The notes beneath the pieces were generated by a model. That model was not told the origin of the DNA. It made no database searches and worked only from the letters and a program-made list of their open reading frames with translations. A program made the translations under genes and the position numbers. Positions 38,524-49,793 of a DNA stretch of 64,000 bases are shown one piece after another. The stretch is from Megachile rotundata (taxonomy: Eukaryota; Arthropoda; Insecta; Hymenoptera; Megachilidae). How positions within the stretch are numbered: the first letter of the stretch is position 1; every line of letters starts with the position of its first letter. Where the stretch lies: contig NC_134988.1 of the NCBI RefSeq assembly GCF_050947335.1, positions 9,300,001 through 9,364,000 of the forward strand, read 5' to 3'.

Positions 38524-39313
38524 CAGTACACTTTCGTTATATTGCCACAAATGTTGCAGCTGAATATTATTGAAGTTAGCAATATATTGCTGTGGACAAA
38601 GATTTCTTCTTTGAGAAATTCGAAAGTTAGTTAATCTGAGTGTTTGTCAGTTCGCAAATTAAAAATTTGAAGGGATTTACATTTGTAAAAGTGAGAATTG
38701 TAAAATTGAAAAATTGGAAAATTGGAAGTCAAAGAGTTGGAAATTGAATAATTGAAGAATTGAAGTATTGAAGAATTGAAAAATTAAAGATTTGAAGACT
38801 TGAAAAATTGTGGAATTGAAGAACTGAAAAATTGAAAAGTGGGAAAATTGAAAAATTGAAGAGTGGGAAAATTGAAAAATTGAAAAATTGGAAAGTGGGA
38901 AAATTGAAAAATGGGGAAATAGGAAAATTGGAAAATTGAGAAGTGGGAAATCGAAAAATTGGAAAGTGGGAAAATTGAGAAGTGGGAGAATTAAAAAATT
39001 GAAAAGTGGGAAAATTGAGAAGTGGAAAAATTGAAAAATTGGAAGTGGGAAAATTGAGAACTTGAAGAGTGGGAAAATTGAAAAATTGAAGACTTGAAGA
39101 GTGGAAAAATTGAAAAATTGAAAAGTGGGTAAATTGAAAAATTCAAGAGTAGGAAAATTGAAAAATTCAAGAGTGGGAAAATTGAAAAATTTCAAAGTGG
39201 AAAAATTAAAAAATTGAATAATTGTAAAATTTGTAAGTCCCGCAATAGCGAAGCAATACAATAAATATAAGAACAATTCCGTTTATACCTGGCAATACAT
39301 TGTGAGTCTACTG
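38524..39313. mobile_element. pogo/Tigger-like MITE, 790 bp, enlarged by an internal minisatellite
   Basis: Left end CAGTACACTTTCGTTATATT, right end (inverted) CAGTAGACTCACAATGTATT, TA at 38522-38523 and 39314-39315. Most of the interior (38680-39235) is a purine-rich array of GAAAAATTGGAAAGTGGG-type units; the long minus-strand open frame of F, N, S, P and L residues across it is a repeat artefact. Confidence 0.78.
38680..39235 (+). repeat. purine-rich minisatellite AAATTGAAAAATTGGAAAGTG
   Basis: Irregular 8-25-bp units rich in A and G with almost no C on the + strand. Fully contained in the MITE at 38524-39313. Confidence 0.88.
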
Positions 39314-39315
39314 TA

Positions 39316-39704
39316 TCAAAAAGTTTTCTTCTATTTCAGAAGTAGGAGAAAGTTTCAAAAGTTAACATTAGTTATTAAAAAAAGAAATTATTTTCGGTCG
39401 CATGAAGTTTGTAGCCCACTCTGTGCTCTAAGGGTTAACCACTTGTTCTTCTTTCTCTATTTCTCACTGTCACGTATGTTTTTCACGCATGCATTTCTGC
39501 TTTCACTCTCAACTACCGTATGCTCTTCAGAATCCACTATGTTTTCTGTCTCTTACATTTTATGCAATCAGCTTGTCACTTTTGAACTAACCACATTTCA
39601 CGTTTTAACATAGTCAACAGATGTTCACGAAGAAGTTGACACGTGTAACACACTCCCGTTCAGAAATCATAGAATATTAACTGATATAAATTATTTCAAT
39701 TATA
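39316..39704. other. unique intron sequence
   Basis: No gene or repeat recognised. Confidence 0.35.
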
Positions 39705-39926
39705 TAGAGTGACTGTAAAATGAATAATCAAATTGTGGTTAAAATACTAGTGTATTTCTTGTGGGGAGTAATTTTTATTACATCAGTCTGTGATGACAAA
39801 CTAGTAATTTAATTTGTGAAGTACTCAAAATTTTATATAAATAAACATTTTTATATTTTGAAAAAGAAATATTTCAGATATCTATGATTTTATCACAGCT
39901 TGGTCATTTATTTTTGTGTCACCCTG
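39705..39926. mobile_element. TA-flanked short DNA element, CAGGGTG-type ends, 222 bp
   Basis: Left end TAGAGTGACTGTAAAATGAA, right end (inverted) CAGGGTGACACAAAAATAAA, with similarity continuing to about 31 bp. TA at 39703-39704 and 39927-39928. Confidence 0.75.
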
Positions 39927-40033
39927 TATATGTAAAATAATTGAATAATATGTAACTTTAAAATATATTGTTACGTATTCGTTAAAATGAATAGGAAATA
40001 TTTCTCGAACGTAAGTAAAAAGTGGTTTTAAAA

Positions 40034-40211
40034 CAGTGATTCTCAACCTGTAGTGCAATTCACATTATAACAATTTCATCGATAAAAAAATATATTTTCG
40101 TCCTTTAAGAAATTAACATTAATTGTAACTATTAACACAAACGTTCTCATTAAACACAAATATTTCTCTAAATTAAATCATTTGATTTTACGAAAAATTT
40201 GAGAACCACTG
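40034..40211. mobile_element. hAT-like MITE, 178 bp
   Basis: Left end CAGTGATTCTCAACCTG, right end (inverted) CAGTGGTTCTCAAATTTTTC; CAGTGGTTCTCAA is a classic hAT-superfamily terminus. Flanks TTTTAAAA (40026-40033) and TTTTAGAG (40212-40219) look like a decayed 8-bp target duplication, 6 of 8 matching. Confidence 0.78.
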
Positions 40212-41840
40212 TTTTAGAGCAACGAATGTAATAGAGATGGCCATCTTGAGATAATTTAGGCTCTAGACTATCCCCACTCTGCCACTCTTGTCACGTGGTT
40301 TGTCTTCGTACGTCGTCGGTAAACGTCGGTAACTGTCGGTAAGTAAGATTTCCTAAGATAACACTACACGATATTAATTATTTTTCATATATCACGCTAA
40401 GTGTGCGTTAAACACATCAAAGTGCAAATGTAATATATAAAAAATAATTATCACGTGATTGATTATCTAGAAATCGTACTTGCCGACGATTATCGACACG
40501 TGACAAAAATAGCAACGGAGTGGGGACAAGTTAAAGCTAGGTTTGACCATCTCTTCGATACACACGATTTTTGAACTGCTTCAAATGATCTGTTATAAAT
40601 AATTAGTTTTTAGTCGCCTATAAATTGCAATGATTACGATCTTTGAAATATTTTTTTTTATTATAAGAACGTAGGTCACCTTAATTTTAGATGTTGACTA
40701 GTCTTAAAGCTTCCATTACACTGTTTTCCCAAAAATGACCCGAATAGTTATAAAGTCTGTTCCTACGGGAATATTGCAAAGTTTGCACTTTCTTTTCGTC
40801 ACGATAAATATTTTTTAATCCTCGAACGACTAATCTGGGTCAGTTATGATCCATATTTATTATATTTGTTTAGATATTTCAACTAAAACGAGATATCTAA
40901 ATTTTCAAAGAAAGATTGCCATATGTCACGTATGGTCTAAAATTTCGAAAATGGAAATGAAAATTTATATTCGTTCGGGGGTTAGTTCACAAGATATTGA
41001 GTTGGACAATAATTTCATATGGCCTTTTTATATATACATATATATAAATAAATAATCTTTTATATAGAAGGCAATAATTTTATTTAAAAGTGTTTTTAAA
41101 ACTTTTATCCTGAGTTGCAATAATTTAAGATATTTTTGAGATTTCGTCACAGGATAAAATTCAACTAAATTTGATTTCAGACAGACTAATCAGTGTATGT
41201 TTTTAATTATTTACAATAAATTGTTGAAGTAAGTTACGCTTTAAACATGTTGGTTCAGAAGTTATTGCAGTTTCAAGTTTCACTAATTATATTTTTATTT
41301 ATTAATACATTTTTATTTATTTATTGTTATGTACAACTTTGCTGTATGTTAAAGTGTTAACAAATAAATACATTATCATAACAATTGATTTATTTATTAA
41401 TTTGTAACTTGTACGAGTATAAACATACTAGGACTTAAACTGATATATCAAGAAACGACCTCTGCGCAGTTTACTGCGCACGTAGGCTCTGATTGGTCTT
41501 AACACGCTCCGTAACCAACAGCAACGCGCATGCGCATTCCACAATGATCGTTCCACAATAATCCACAAAGAAATGATTGTCCAACTCAATACTATAAATC
41601 CAAAAATTTAGATCCCAGTATGGCTGCGAATATCACACAGTGTTTAGCATTTTTCAAGAATAGTGAAAGGTGCGCACGCAACACGAGAAAGCAGATCATT
41701 GCCCCTAAATTACCTTTTTCTACCGATCCTTCGAATCCTTCTTTTCTTTTTATCTCCTTCTGCTGCGACGATATAAGAGGATCTGTCCACTTGAGAGTAA
41801 AACTCGTCCGAGAGGAGGTCGAGAACATTTGTTACGAGTA
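40212..41840. other. unique intron with a GC-rich block at 41455-41545
   Basis: No gene recognised. The block at 41455-41545 (CTGCGCACGTAGGCTCTGAT, then AACGCGCATGCGCAT) is a diverged copy of one at about 53970-54050. A TATATACATATATATAAATA string is at about 41029-41048. Confidence 0.45.
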
Positions 41841-41844
41841 GATA

Positions 41845-42420
41845 ATATGTTGAGAGTTGCTTTTAGTTTGTGTACTGAGACTGAGAGTCACTCGTAGGCT
41901 GAGCACTGAGAGTTGTTTTTAGGTTGAGTGCTGGGACAGTCACTTTTAGGCTGATTTCTGAGAGTCACTGAAAATTACTCTCTGACTGAATACTGATAGT
42001 AAGAGAGACAGTAAGTTTTTTTTACTCTCAGTACTGAGGATGGATAAGATTTGTTTGGTTGAGGACTGAGAGTGACTGAGAGACGATTGATACTGAGAGT
42101 GATTGGAAGTTCTTGCACTGAGGGCTGAGAGTAACTGAGAGTAACTGAGAGTTGCTGTCAGGCTAAATACTGAGAGTGACTGAGAGTCGATCTTAGGCTA
42201 AGTCTGAGAGTTGATCTTAGGCTCAGTCTGAGAGTAATTGAGAGTTGCTGTCAGGCTAAATACTGAGAGTAGCTGAGAGTCGATATTAGACTCAGTCTGA
42301 GAGTAATTGAGTTATAACTTTGAGAGTAACTAAAAGTGATTGAAACTTCTAGGCTGAGAGTGGCTCTTATGCTCAAGGCTGAGAGTGACTCACAACACAG
42401 AATTTACTCGCATACAATGC
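41845..42420 (+). repeat. minisatellite built on CTGAGAGTGACTGAGAGT
   Basis: Irregular units of about 10-50 bp containing CTGAGAGT, with higher-order repeats such as TGCTGTCAGGCTAAATACTG recurring at about 42153 and 42246. Confidence 0.88.
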
Positions 42421-42483
42421 TATCAAGCATGAGTTTTACTCTCGTGAACATGTACTCTAATCAGAGGATCTAGTGGATACATA

Positions 42484-43128
42484 CAGGGTGTCCATAAATT
42501 TCTGTCATGTGAAGTATCTATCAAACTTTAGGTAATACAGAAGAAGTGTAAAAATATCTTGGTTCTTTTTACATGGAATATGATTCTACGTGTCAAAATT
42601 TACTTTAATAAATTTTAAGGTCAGTTCAGTTTTTTAAGTAAATAGTGACCTTGACCTGATATGAAGACGTAAATGAAAATTTTAATTATTGTGTTTATGA
42701 AGTTATTTTAGAGTTAGATTATCTTGTTATTATTAGTATAAATTGTGCACAAATGTGTGACAGTTGAATTATACTTGGAAGTTAGAATTTGTGAGCTGTA
42801 CCATTGTATTTATTGTTCACCCTATTTTCAATCTTCCAACATAAATTTGAACTAGTTATAAGCAATATTATAGCTAATGTCTTTCATCTGTCTTCTGTGA
42901 TACCAGAATAAAAATATGGCGTCCCATTTAAATACGAAAATACGAAACGACCTTGAAATGACCTTAAAATGACCTTGAAATGACCTTGAAAAGACCTTGA
43001 AAAATTGAAAAATAGTTTTCAGTGTACATTATTATATTCTATATAAAAAGTTCGAAATCAGATGTTTTTACACGAATTTATAACCGTTTGATAATTACAA
43101 GAAGTGACAGAAATATATGAACACCCAG
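42484..43128. mobile_element. TA-flanked DNA element, CAGGGTGTCC-type ends, next to slo alternative exon 1
   Basis: Left end CAGGGTGTCCATAAATTTCT, right end (inverted) CTGGGTGTTCATATATTTCT, both continuing GTCA: a 24-bp terminal inverted repeat with few mismatches. TA at 42482-42483 and 43129-43130. Length 645 bp, with a short AATGACCTTGA repeat inside (about 42950-43010) and no transposase. Its right end is 112 nt before the acceptor at 43240. Confidence 0.85.
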
Positions 43129-43240
43129 TATATCTGGTGAGAAGCTGAGCTGTAAATCGCAACCAATACATAGATGACCCAGTTTGTTTTGAACGGTTCG
43201 TAGTGGCATAGTATTTTCCAGTTATGATTTCTATTTGCAG

Positions 43241-43332
43241 GCAATTTTTGCTAGTAGCATACCCGAGATAATAGAGCTCGTAGGCAGTAGGTCCAAGTAC
43301 AGCGGCGAATACAAGCGGGAACACGGAAAGAG
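43241..43332 (+). CDS. slo: slowpoke alternative exon, copy 1: end of S6 and S6-RCK1 linker
   Basis: Partial CDS exon of 92 nt, first of three mutually exclusive paralogues. It encodes AIFASSIPEIIELVGSRSKY, then SGEYKREHGK and two bases of a following Arg codon. Acceptor TTTGCAG, donor GTATTA. It starts in phase 0, matching the pore exon donor, and ends in phase 2 like the other two copies. The family role is to complete the inner gate helix and supply the linker that couples the RCK gating ring to the gate. Compared with the others, this copy has Ser before IPEI, a RSK triplet at the cytosolic end of S6, and an acidic plus basic linker (GEYKREHGK). A pyrimidine-rich stretch lies about 50 nt downstream and a terminal-inverted-repeat element ends 112 nt upstream. 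Confidence 0.93.
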
Positions 43333-43380
43333 GTATTATTATATAATTAAATCCTTCAATCCTGTCACTTTTGTCTGTTA

Positions 43381-43417
43381 ACTTCTTCATTTTTTCTTTT
43401 TCTTTTTCATTTTTTCA
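43381..43417 (+). promoter_or_regulatory. pyrimidine-rich intronic tract downstream of slo alternative exon 1
   Basis: An almost uninterrupted run of T and C with TTCTTC, TTTTCTTTTT and TTCATTTTTTC, starting 48 nt after the donor. Such UCUU-rich tracts bind PTB-type repressors in known alternative exons; that role here is inferred from position and composition only. Confidence 0.4.
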
Positions 43418-43829
43418 AGTATGTATAAACTTAATACATTCATTAATACATTACATTCTCACACGGAACCATGTTCATCCATGCATACACACATGTGACA
43501 CACAAAGCATACACTCGCATAAGTGCGTTCATACATACATACATATGTTTCAAGGTGTTTTATTTTGTCAGAAAAAAAGTTTGAGCGAATGTATTTTATA
43601 CCTGTACGCATTTTTTATAAGGAATTTTGTGTCGTAGTCTAGGGAGCTAAAGTTGCCGTGAACTTACTGTGAGTATAGTTACCGGCGTATCTTCACTGTT
43701 TTTGAACGTTTCCTGGACTTCAAGAGGACTTGTTTGTTTAGGGAAGTGTAGGAATGTGTACAGCGATGGTGGATGTTGGGTTAGTAAAGTGATATGCTTC
43801 GAATCGGATAAATGAACTTGAGACGCGAT
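43418..43829. other. unique intron sequence after alternative exon 1
   Basis: ACATACATACATATG microsatellite-like string near 43530; nothing else recognised. Confidence 0.35.
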
Positions 43830-44880
43830 ATGCCATGTTATGACCATCACATTATGGTTTAAGGTGACATTTCAATTCTCAGAGGGATCTTATTACACTT
43901 CTTAAGGAAATGTGATATGCTGTAATCCGAATAAAGAAATTTGAGACGTGACATGCTACTTTAAATTGTCATTGTTGTACGTCTCAAGGTGACATTCCAT
44001 CTTTCAAACTGATTTATCAACAGTGCAATCATTTTTTAAGAACGTGTGTCACATTGTGATTCAAATAAACAAAATTGACACGTGACATGCCACCTTCAGT
44101 CACCATCGTATGATGATTTAAAGTGACATGTCACTTTCCAAATTGATTTATTTGCTGTTGAGTCATTTTTTAAAGGAATGTGATATGCTATAATCAAGAT
44201 TTTAAAACATGACATGCCACCCCAAAGTGCCATCATGTGACGGTTCAAGGTGACATGTTACCTTTCAAATTCATTTATGGGCAGTTGAGTCATTTCTTAA
44301 AGAAATGTGATATGCTGTAATCCAGATAAACGAACTTGAAACGTGATATGCCACCTTCAATTACCATCGTATGGTGTTTTGAAGTGACATATCACCTTCC
44401 AAATTGACTTATTTACAGTTGAGTCATTTCTTAAAGAAATGTGATATGCTACTAACCAAATGAATGAACTTAAAACGTGATATGCCACATTCAATCACTA
44501 TCATATAATGGTTTAAAGTGACATGTCACCTTCCAAATTGACTACTTTGTAGTGGAGTCTTTTCTTAAAGAAACAGCATACATTATAATGCAATTAAACA
44601 AATTTAAGTGGTGATATGCTACTTGCAATCGCCATCCTGTGATGGTTTAAGGTGACATGTCACCTCTTAAACTAGTATATTTGCATTGAAACCATTTCTT
44701 AAAGAAACTTAATAACCCGTACCATAAATAAACAACTTCTAGACATGATATGCCACCTCCAACCACTATTAGGCATATCAACATAAAAATATCGAAATTA
44801 AATGACACGACGATGACTTAACGTAGCATGTCACGTCTCAAACTCATTTATACCGATTAATATCATACATATCACTTTAA
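43830..44880 (+). repeat. tandem array, about 130-bp unit, eight copies
   Basis: AAGTGACATGTCACCTT-type blocks recur at about 43861, 43982, 44119, 44247, 44375, 44512 and 44648, each followed by GAGTCATTTCTTAAAGAAAT and ACGTGATATGCCACCTTC. GTGACATGTCAC is itself palindromic. Confidence 0.88.
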
Positions 44881-44889
44881 AAACCCAAT

Positions 44890-45115
44890 GATACATTTCC
44901 GTAGCAATAAACTCTCGTTATAGCGTCACCATATTTCAGTGATAATAAGCTCTCGGTATATTGCATTCTCGTTATATCGCGGTAATACGGTAGATTCTAC
45001 TACCGTGATAATACAGCATATTGCCGAGATAATATAACATTCTGTTACATTCCCGTGGCAATACAGCAGACTCTCGCTATATTGCCACTATTTAAATTCT
45101 CGTGACAATAAACTT
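44890..45115. mobile_element. cluster of decayed pogo/Tigger-like element ends
   Basis: AAACTCTCGTTATAGCGTCA, AGCTCTCGGTATATTGCATT, CATTCTCGTTATATCGCGG and CAGACTCTCGCTATATTGCC lie within 220 bp. They look like repeated termini of the same family as at 30755, without one clean pair of ends. Confidence 0.6.
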
Positions 45116-45737
45116 GTTTCTTTTTTCCAACCAAATTGGTTTCTTTTATCTTCCAAAAGTAACTTGTTTGCAGTTGTATTTCTCCGGATCAACGATTAAT
45201 AATTGAAACCTTGAGAAATGGTTAATTCACCGTAAAAATTCAAGAATAGCATGAAATAGAACCGGCTCTTTTGCATGTTCTTCACGGATTGGATTTCTTT
45301 CTTCTAATATTCCAAGCAGGTTCATCGAGAAGATTTCTCAAACTCTCCTTTTAACGCATAAGAAATGAAATTTTGATAGTTTCATAATCTTCCGCTAGTG
45401 GTATCTCACCCGAACGAAGTTCAAGGTAACACGACTAAAAAAATTTCTATTGTTAGTTGAAGTGACAATAATATAGATTAGAAATTTTTCTTTCACAAAT
45501 TTTCTTCAACTTCTTCCATTAACTAGGTTATAACAGCACACCTCGAATTGCACGATTTGCCAATTTAGTCTGCTACCTTTAACACATCCAACCATTGTTT
45601 ACAAACATAATATTAAGGATGGCTTCTTTTAGTCATAGATCTGCAGTCTGTTAATCAGCAACTGATTCTGCGTCTCCTGCACAATTTCTTCACTACAGAC
45701 TCTTTTTGAAACTACACTTATATTACACCATACTCTA
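45116..45737. other. unique intron sequence
   Basis: No gene or repeat recognised. Confidence 0.35.
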
Positions 45738-47032
45738 CAGGGCGTTTCATATAATACGAGCAAGCTATAGCTTTGAAACTGTGGGAGATAATTTCATTTA
45801 ACTACTTCATATGAAGTATTAAATGTTTATATCAGCTCTGAAAATCTTTCAAAAATTTACGATAATTTTGTCAGTATTATAGTGGTTGATTCAGAAGAAG
45901 ATATTTTAACTTCAATTTTAAAATATTTTTTAAATCTCATGTATACATATTGTTTTTCTTCATTATATAGTTTTAAGAAAATTCTAAAAGATCTTAAAGA
46001 GAGATCTTAGAGTAGAACCTAAATTTGGGAGGACCTCCACTTTTGAATGCACCTGTACAACATAGTATATTTTTGTGCAGATCGATTCTTCGAAACATTC
46101 TCTGTCAAAGAGTATTGGTACAATACCAGAAGATCAATAACTCGCAAGATAATTGGAAAGAGAAATGTATAGCTACGTTCAAAAGTGGAGGTCCCTCTCA
46201 GACTCCTCTTCAGTTGTGAATTTAAATATCTCGACAACTATTGTTCGTTCTGATATTGTACCTAAATACTTTTTCTATATAGACAGTTCCACAGAATTCA
46301 TCTGAAAAAAAATATAGAATTGCATTCAAAAGAGGTGGTCCTACATTATGCTGCTTTTCATGAATAATTATTGAATTTAAAATATCTTGCAACTCTTGAT
46401 CGTTCTAATATTGTACCTAAATAATTTCTTATGTGGATAGAGTCCATCTAAAAAAAATATAGAGTTGCATTCAAAAGAGGTGGTCCTAGGTTATGCAACT
46501 CATAATGAATAATTACTGAATTTAAAATATCTTGCAACTCTTGATCGTTCTAATATTGTACCTAAATAATTTCTTATGTGGATAGAGTCCATCTAAACAA
46601 AAATATAGAGTTGCATTCAAAAGAGGTGGTCCTAGGTTATGCAACTCATAATGAATAATTACTGAATTTAAAATATCTTGCAACTCTTGATCGTTCTAAT
46701 ATTGTACCTAAATAATTTCTTATGTGGATAGAGTCCATCTAAACAAAAATATAGAGTTGCATTCAAAAGAGGTGGTCCTAGGTTATGCAACTCATAATGA
46801 ATAATTACTGAATTTAAAATATCTTGCAACTCTTGATCGTTCTAATATTGTACCTAAATAATTTCTTATATGGATAGAGTCCATCTAAACAAAAATATAA
46901 GTTGCATTCAAAAGAGGTGGTCCCAGATTATGCTACTCATCATGAATAATTATTGAATTTAAAATATCTTGCTATTTACTCTTTTATGTTCCACAGTTTC
47001 TCAACTATGTCTTCCTTATATGAAACGCCATA
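45738..47032. mobile_element. TA-flanked DNA element, CAGGGCGTTTCATATAA-type ends, enlarged by an array
   Basis: Left end CAGGGCGTTTCATATAA after TA at 45736-45737; right end TTATATGAAACGCC at 47016-47029 is its complement, with the last bases decayed. Inside are an inverted repeat (46031-46047 with 46175-46191) and a tandem array of about 146-bp units (46240-46970). The right boundary is approximate. Confidence 0.65.
46240..46970 (+). repeat. tandem array, about 146-bp unit, five copies
   Basis: TTCAAAAGAGGTGGTCCTA-type blocks recur at about 46327, 46471, 46617, 46764 and 46908, with TGTACCTAAATAATTTCTTA in each unit. The middle three copies are nearly identical. Confidence 0.9.
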
Positions 47033-48349
47033 TGTCGTATGTAACCAAGATACGAATGATACGGGATATAAAATATCCGTTCCAGTTTTCATTTATTTTC
47101 CATACCTCGCATGTGTTCCTTTTATATAGGGCAAACACCGTTGTGCTCTCTTTTTTATGGTACTCGTGACGACGAACAATATCAACGTCGGGAAACGTTG
47201 TTGCACAAAGCAATTATATCTCCAAGCCCGATTTGTAAGTTGTTACACGTTACAATAGAAACCTTTGCATGCCAGAGTTAATTGAAGTCAGAAATATTTA
47301 CGGAGCTTCACACGACGCCTGTTTCTTCGTCAACCTGCGAAATACGCGTCGTTGTCGGGTATAAAGTAATTAGTGGGTTAATTGAAGGATCACCCGCACT
47401 GTGACGCGGAATTAACGTCTTGTTTATGAATTAACTAACGACACTGTATTTTGCGTGGAGCGATTTATTATTTGTCCGGTGGAAAATGGGATTGAACAAA
47501 TTTTCTTTTACGAACAAAATATAACTACATACATAGTTAATGTTTAATATCTTACAATTTGATCAGACTTTAAAGTTTTAGGTTTACACTTGCAATCGAT
47601 TTTTAGGTTAGTTTCGAATAATGTATCACTAGTCAGTTTGCGGTGAATATTTTTATTTTGTTCATTGTCAACGTGTGACAGAATTTATTTGATTATAGGG
47701 TTTTTCAAATATAAGGTTTAATAGGTAGCTGCATTTCCCCTGAGAGAAAATGGCGACGTGAAGGAGGTTCAAATGTTCGAAATAATTCAAGAAAATTTTC
47801 AGATGAAAAACATTATTATAATGATTAAAAGGAGTAATTACAGAGAGTAGGTCTCCTTATCTCACGTCTTTATTTTCTTTAGGGATTCCTATTAGCAAAG
47901 TCTAATGGGCAACTATTAGTTCTTCCTGACTTTGAATTCAGATTGAGTTCACTAAACGGAACCTAACCTAAAAGTTCGCCATAGTATTCGGCTACCTGAT
48001 GTACCATTGCTGACCTACACCCTCTTCTCCTACATTTCTCTTAATGTCCCACAGGTCCCAGTCCTTCATATACTTTCTTCCATTCACATAGTGACTTAAT
48101 TTTTATGGAAACCTTGAATATAACAGATAAAATTATTGTAATTTGTCTTGGGTGCCTGAACGGTCAGGATACCTGCATAGTATCGATGCGTCACCTATGG
48201 CAGGCATGACCAAGTGCCTCCCCGTCGATAACTAACATATATGGACCCCACTACTAAATTAACTTGCAAGTATGTTATATTACTATTACTTATGTTGCTG
48301 GACAACTCCGTTTTTTAATTTTCAGATTTTGAAGGGTAGAAGTTTAGGA
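47033..48349. other. unique intron sequence
   Basis: No gene recognised; 47220-47480 and 47940-48240 are less AT-rich. Confidence 0.35.
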
Positions 48350-48860
48350 GAGGGGATACTTGGTGGTTTGAGAGGTTTGACATTTGGGAATTTGGGGATT
48401 TTGGGAATTTTGCGAATTTAGGGGATTTCGGGGATTTAGGGAATTTGAAGATTTGAGAATTTTGGGAATTTTGGGGGATTTGGGGAATTTGAGAATTTGG
48501 AGATTTGGGGTCCTAGAGATTTGGGGAATTTGAGGATTTGGAGATTTGGGGTCCTAGGGATTTGGGGAATTTGAGGGTTTGGAGATTTGGGGACTTGGAA
48601 TTTGGGGATTTGAAGATTTGGGGATTTGGGAATTTGGGAATTTGGGGATTTGAAGATTTGGGGACTTGGAATTTGGGGATTTGAGGATTGGGGAATTGGG
48701 GAATTTGGGAATTTGGAGATTTGAAGATTTGGGGATTTGGAGATTTGAAGGATTTAGGGAATTTGAGGATTTGAGGGATTTAAAGAATTTGGGGATTTGT
48801 GGATTTGAGGATTTGAGAATGTGGAGATTTGAGGATTTGAAGAGTTAGGAATGTAGGGAT
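48350..48860 (+). repeat. G-rich minisatellite GATTTGGGGATTTGAA with G-quadruplex motif
   Basis: Irregular GGGATTTGGGAATTTGAGG-type units, C-poor on the + strand, closely related in chemistry to the 1430-2480 array. At 48620-48647 four G tracts (GGGG, GGG, GGG, GGGG) are separated by loops of 4, 5 and 5 nt, a textbook G-quadruplex motif on the transcribed RNA, about 1.05 kb upstream of alternative exon 2. Confidence 0.9.
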
Positions 48861-49701
48861 TTTTAATTTGGGTATCTGTAGAGTTAGAGTGTTAGAGATT
48901 TGGGAATTTTTAATCTGGGTATCTGTAAAGCTAGAGAGTTAGAAATCTGGAGATTTAGACATTCAAGGTTTTAAGAATTGTAGAGTTCAGAGAATTTGAG
49001 GATCTACAAACTTGTAAAATTAAGAACTTGGGGATATCTGGAGTTGAGGAATGAAGAGACTTGATAATTTGAATACTCATAATCTTATAGAATTTGTAGA
49101 ACTAAATTTAGGAACCTATGAGTTTAAATATTCAGAATTGGGATCTAAGAACGTGCATTTCTAGTGATCATAAAGATCGAAATTTTTAATACATTCAAAG
49201 TATATATAGCACATACAAAGAACTTATCCCAGATCAATATACAGAATAGTAATCGAGCATTCCTTATAACAGCACCACCATATCTCACAGTCCATCTCAC
49301 TCCATAATCAGCTACATTTATCATTGAAACCACATCAGACTATAATAAAAGCTACTTCAATGACATAAAAAGAATTATATTCAAACACGTCCTATGAGCC
49401 ATCACTTGGTGATGCCTGACTTAGGTATAACCCTGTGTCATAACATCTCTATATGGGCACGTGAAAAACTAAACTATACAAGGACGATTTGTACCCGGTA
49501 ATCGTGAACGATTGAGCAGAGAGTGAAGCGTTGCGAGCGTGTATCGTCTTGGGCGAAGGAGGCGTTAGGTCCGCCAAGTGACCCATCGGGTCCGCTAGTA
49601 ATGATACGTATGCTTAATAAAAAAAAAAGAATATCAAAAACAACCAAAAATCTCAGATTAGGGTTCTGTTCTGACGGCAACGGATGATTGTGGGTGTGTA
49701 G
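48861..49701. other. intron immediately upstream of alternative exon 2
   Basis: 49480-49620 is much less AT-rich and contains a GACCCATCGGGTC hairpin (49580-49592). No gene seen. The region could hold splicing regulators of exon 2. Confidence 0.4.
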
Positions 49702-49793
49702 GCGGTGTTCGCCAGCTGGATCCCAGAGATCACGGAGCTCGCCGCGAACCGCTGCAAGTACGGTGGCCAGTACAAGCGCGAGCGTGGACGCAG
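49702..49793 (+). CDS. slo: slowpoke alternative exon, copy 2: end of S6 and S6-RCK1 linker
   Basis: Partial CDS exon of 92 nt, second of three mutually exclusive paralogues. It encodes AVFASWIPEITELAANRCKY, then GGQYKRERGR and two bases of the next Arg codon. Acceptor TGTGTAG, donor GTATCC; phase 0 in, phase 2 out. It is the most divergent copy: Trp before IPEI, Thr in place of the second Ile of EII, LAAN where the others have LVGS or LIGT, and a Cys inside the RKK-like triplet (RCK). It is strikingly GC-rich (about two thirds by eye) in AT-rich surroundings, with many C/G third positions. A strong predicted intronic stem-loop starts 144 nt after its donor. The S6 position of these changes predicts altered gating rather than altered selectivity (inference). 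Confidence 0.92.

Noticed and set aside
38677..39276. 199-codon minus-strand frame rich in Phe, Asn, Ser and Pro
   Set aside because: It is a translation of the AAATTGAAAAATTGGG minisatellite inside a MITE.
43830..44880. Regularly spaced repeats that could suggest a CRISPR array
   Set aside because: Units are contiguous 130-bp tandem copies without unique spacers, in a eukaryotic intron.
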